Assembly (NCBI GenBank): GCA_013152075.1
Contig: JAADHD010000217.1
Coordinates: 1-7,074 of the forward strand
DNA from: Verrucomicrobiota bacterium
Lineage (GTDB): Bacteria > Verrucomicrobiota > Verrucomicrobiia > Verrucomicrobiales > DEV007
Reading direction: 5' to 3'
DNA: 7,074 nucleotides
A model generated the notes under the pieces. That model did no database searches. It was not told the origin of the DNA and saw nothing but the letters and a program-made list of their open reading frames with translations. Positions 5,905 to 7,074 of this stretch are shown piece by piece; the first letter of the stretch is position 1; every line of letters begins with the position of its first letter. Both the position numbers and the translations under genes were made by a program.

Positions 5905-6843
5905 ATGAGCACAGCCAAGGACGTTTATACTTTTGAAGATCTTCGCACCTGGCCTCAGGCCACCGGCGGAATCCAACCGCCCCCGCGCTTGAGCGTATTC
6001 GGCGACCCGGTCGCTCACTCACTTTCACCGGAAATGCACAACCCCGGGCTCCGCGAAGCTGGAATCGACGCTCAATACGTGCGCCTCAACATTACCCCCG
6101 ATAAGTTAAAGGATGCCCTGCAGGAGCTGAAAACCCAAAATTTCATCGGCACCAATCTCACCATCCCCCACAAAGCTGCTGCCATCGAGCACATGGATGA
6201 CATCGACGAAACAGCCCGTCATATCGGAGCGGTCAATACCGTGCTGGTGGAAGACGGTAAATTGATCGGATACAACAGTGACGGCCCCGGTTTTGCCCGG
6301 GCGATCCGGGAAGAATTCTCCGTCGACCTTCACGACATGCGCATCATGATCATCGGAGCTGGCGGCGGAGCCGGACGCGCAGTGGCTGTTCAAGCCGCAA
6401 TGGATCAATGTGAGCGTTTGGTTCTCGTCAACCGCACCGTGGAAAAAGCCGAAGCTCTCGCCACCGAATTAAAGCCTCTTTTCAGGGAGGGGCACATCGA
6501 CGGACCGATGAGGCGCCTTGAAGCCATCTCCATGGAGGAAGCGGCACTGGCCGCACAGATGGATCACATCGACCTGATCGTCAACGCCACCTCACTGGGA
6601 ATGAAACGCAGTGATCCGGAAGTCCTGCCCGCCCGCTTGATCCAGCCCCACCAATTCGTTTACGACATGGTCTACAACCCGGGCCGCACCCACCTCATTA
6701 CCCAGGCGCAGAATGCCGGAGCTCGTGCAGCCAACGGGCTCTCTATGTTATTGCATCAGGGTGCCATCTCCTTCGAGTTCTGGTTCAACCGTGAAGCGCC
6801 CCTGGAAGCCATGCGAAAAGGGCTTGGAGATGCCTTGTCTTAA
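5905..6843 (+). CDS. aroE: shikimate dehydrogenase (NADP+) with N-terminal extension
   Basis: 312 residues; reduces 3-dehydroshikimate to shikimate with NADPH, the fourth step of the chorismate pathway, in the cytosol. The substrate domain shows FGDPVAHSLSPEMHN (32-46) with Ser39 and Ser41, GTNLTIPHK (82-90) with catalytic Lys90, GAVNTV with Asn111, and NSDGPGF (124-130) with catalytic Asp126; the usual second residue of that motif, Thr, is Ser here. The Rossmann domain has GAGGGAGRA (151-159), then NRT (176-178), a typical NADP-phosphate-binding element. NATSLGM (227-233), YNPGRT (257-262) and NGLSMLLHQGA (277-287, Gln285) complete the family pattern. The length exceeds the usual 270-290 because about 28 residues precede the first strand; the opening VYTFEDLRTW looks like a genuine coding segment, so the ATG at 5905 is kept. 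No Shine-Dalgarno is present. A quinate/shikimate dehydrogenase (YdiB type) is less likely. Confidence 0.94.
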   Translation: MSTAKDVYTFEDLRTWPQATGGIQPPPRLSVFGDPVAHSLSPEMHNPGLREAGIDAQYVRLNITPDKLKDALQELKTQNFIGTNLTIPHKAAAIEHMDDIDETARHIGAVNTVLVEDGKLIGYNSDGPGFARAIREEFSVDLHDMRIMIIGAGGGAGRAVAVQAAMDQCERLVLVNRTVEKAEALATELKPLFREGHIDGPMRRLEAISMEEAALAAQMDHIDLIVNATSLGMKRSDPEVLPARLIQPHQFVYDMVYNPGRTHLITQAQNAGARAANGLSMLLHQGAISFEFWFNREAPLEAMRKGLGDALS

Positions 6844-6847
6844 ATAG

Positions 6848-6869
6848 TGCGAGTCATTTTTTACTCGCA
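6848..6869. other. 7-bp hairpin with T-rich loop after aroE
   Basis: TGCGAGT (6848-6854) pairs perfectly with ACTCGCA (6863-6869) around the loop CATTTTTT, four bases after the aroE stop. The run of T is in the loop rather than after the stem, so it is not a textbook intrinsic terminator. It could stop or stabilise the aroE message, or serve as an operator for the following antitoxin-like gene. Confidence 0.4.
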
Positions 6870-6903
6870 AGAATATTTCAACCGGAGTAAACTTTCACTT
6901 ACG

Positions 6904-7074
6904 ATGAGCATTACGGAAGTCCAAAATCTGTCCCTTCGCGAGAAATTCCAAGTTATGGAGCTGATATGGGATGATCTGCGCAAACACGTTGACACATTGG
7001 AAATGCCTACCGCCCACAAGCAACTTCTCGATTCCAGACAGGAGCGGGTTTCTTCAGGCAAAGCAACGATCCAG
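6904..7074 (+). CDS. addiction-module antitoxin-like protein, N-terminal 57 residues (partial)
   Basis: The frame begins at ATG 6904 and is open to the right edge; 57 codons are seen. The sequence, with the LSLREKFQVMELIWDDL stretch (residues 9-25), then TAHKQLLDSRQERVSSG, follows the pattern of the short putative addiction-module component family (TIGR02574 / Unstab_antitox), whose members are about 65-75 residues and have xLsxxERxxLxExxWDsL followed by a helix with the spacing LdxRLexyxxxP. In that family a RelE/ParE-type toxin gene usually follows directly, here outside the window. The role would be neutralising the toxin and repressing the shared promoter. A GGAG lies 16 bases before the ATG, too far for a standard Shine-Dalgarno. 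The call rests on pattern recall over a partial sequence. Confidence 0.72.
   Translation, partial: MSITEVQNLSLREKFQVMELIWDDLRKHVDTLEMPTAHKQLLDSRQERVSSGKATIQ

Noticed and set aside
5756..6028. 90-codon minus-strand frame across the gltX-aroE gap
   Set aside because: It crosses the paired hairpins and the aroE start, and its translation is Arg/Ser-rich shadow sequence.

Overview
The window looks like chromosomal DNA from a bacterium of the Verrucomicrobiota (the wider PVC group is the fallback). The supporting signs are a secreted protein that pairs an SHD1-like domain with tandem CCxKC heavy-metal-type domains, a shikimate dehydrogenase with a short N-terminal extension, an unusually compact glutamyl-tRNA synthetase, paired TTTCCAA-centred hairpins between genes, and the lack of a clear Shine-Dalgarno sequence at every start. 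No marker gene is present, so the phylum call is an inference from gene style.

Left part, minus strand (1-2198). Positions 1-1013 hold the N-terminal two thirds of citramalate synthase (cimA), cut by the left edge. Upstream of it lies a 429-base stretch without a large gene (1014-1442). It carries three inverted repeats and two candidate small ORFs on the same strand: a 32-residue glycine-rich single-helix membrane peptide (1278-1376) and a 29-residue aromatic-rich peptide (1094-1183). Next comes a 251-residue secreted SHD1 plus double CCxKC metal-binding-like protein (1443-2198), with a good sigma70-type promoter placed so close to the ATG that the message may be almost leaderless.

Middle and right part, plus strand (2335-7074). 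Divergent from the metal-binding-like gene are hflK and hflC (25-base gap), the membrane pair that forms a prohibitin-like complex and regulates FtsH protease in well-studied bacteria. They are followed by gltX (62-base gap). A 117-base gap with two strong hairpins whose loops are complementary separates gltX from aroE. After aroE is the start of an addiction-module antitoxin-like gene that runs off the right edge; a RelE/ParE-type toxin would be expected just beyond.

Taken together this is mainly housekeeping DNA: amino-acid biosynthesis (cimA for isoleucine, aroE for aromatics), tRNA charging (gltX) and membrane protein quality control (hflKC). The less ordinary parts are the tandem CCxKC protein, the small ORFs and hairpins upstream of cimA, the paired hairpin element, the slimmed-down GluRS and the antitoxin at the edge. 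I see no phage, transposase, CRISPR array, tRNA or rRNA gene.
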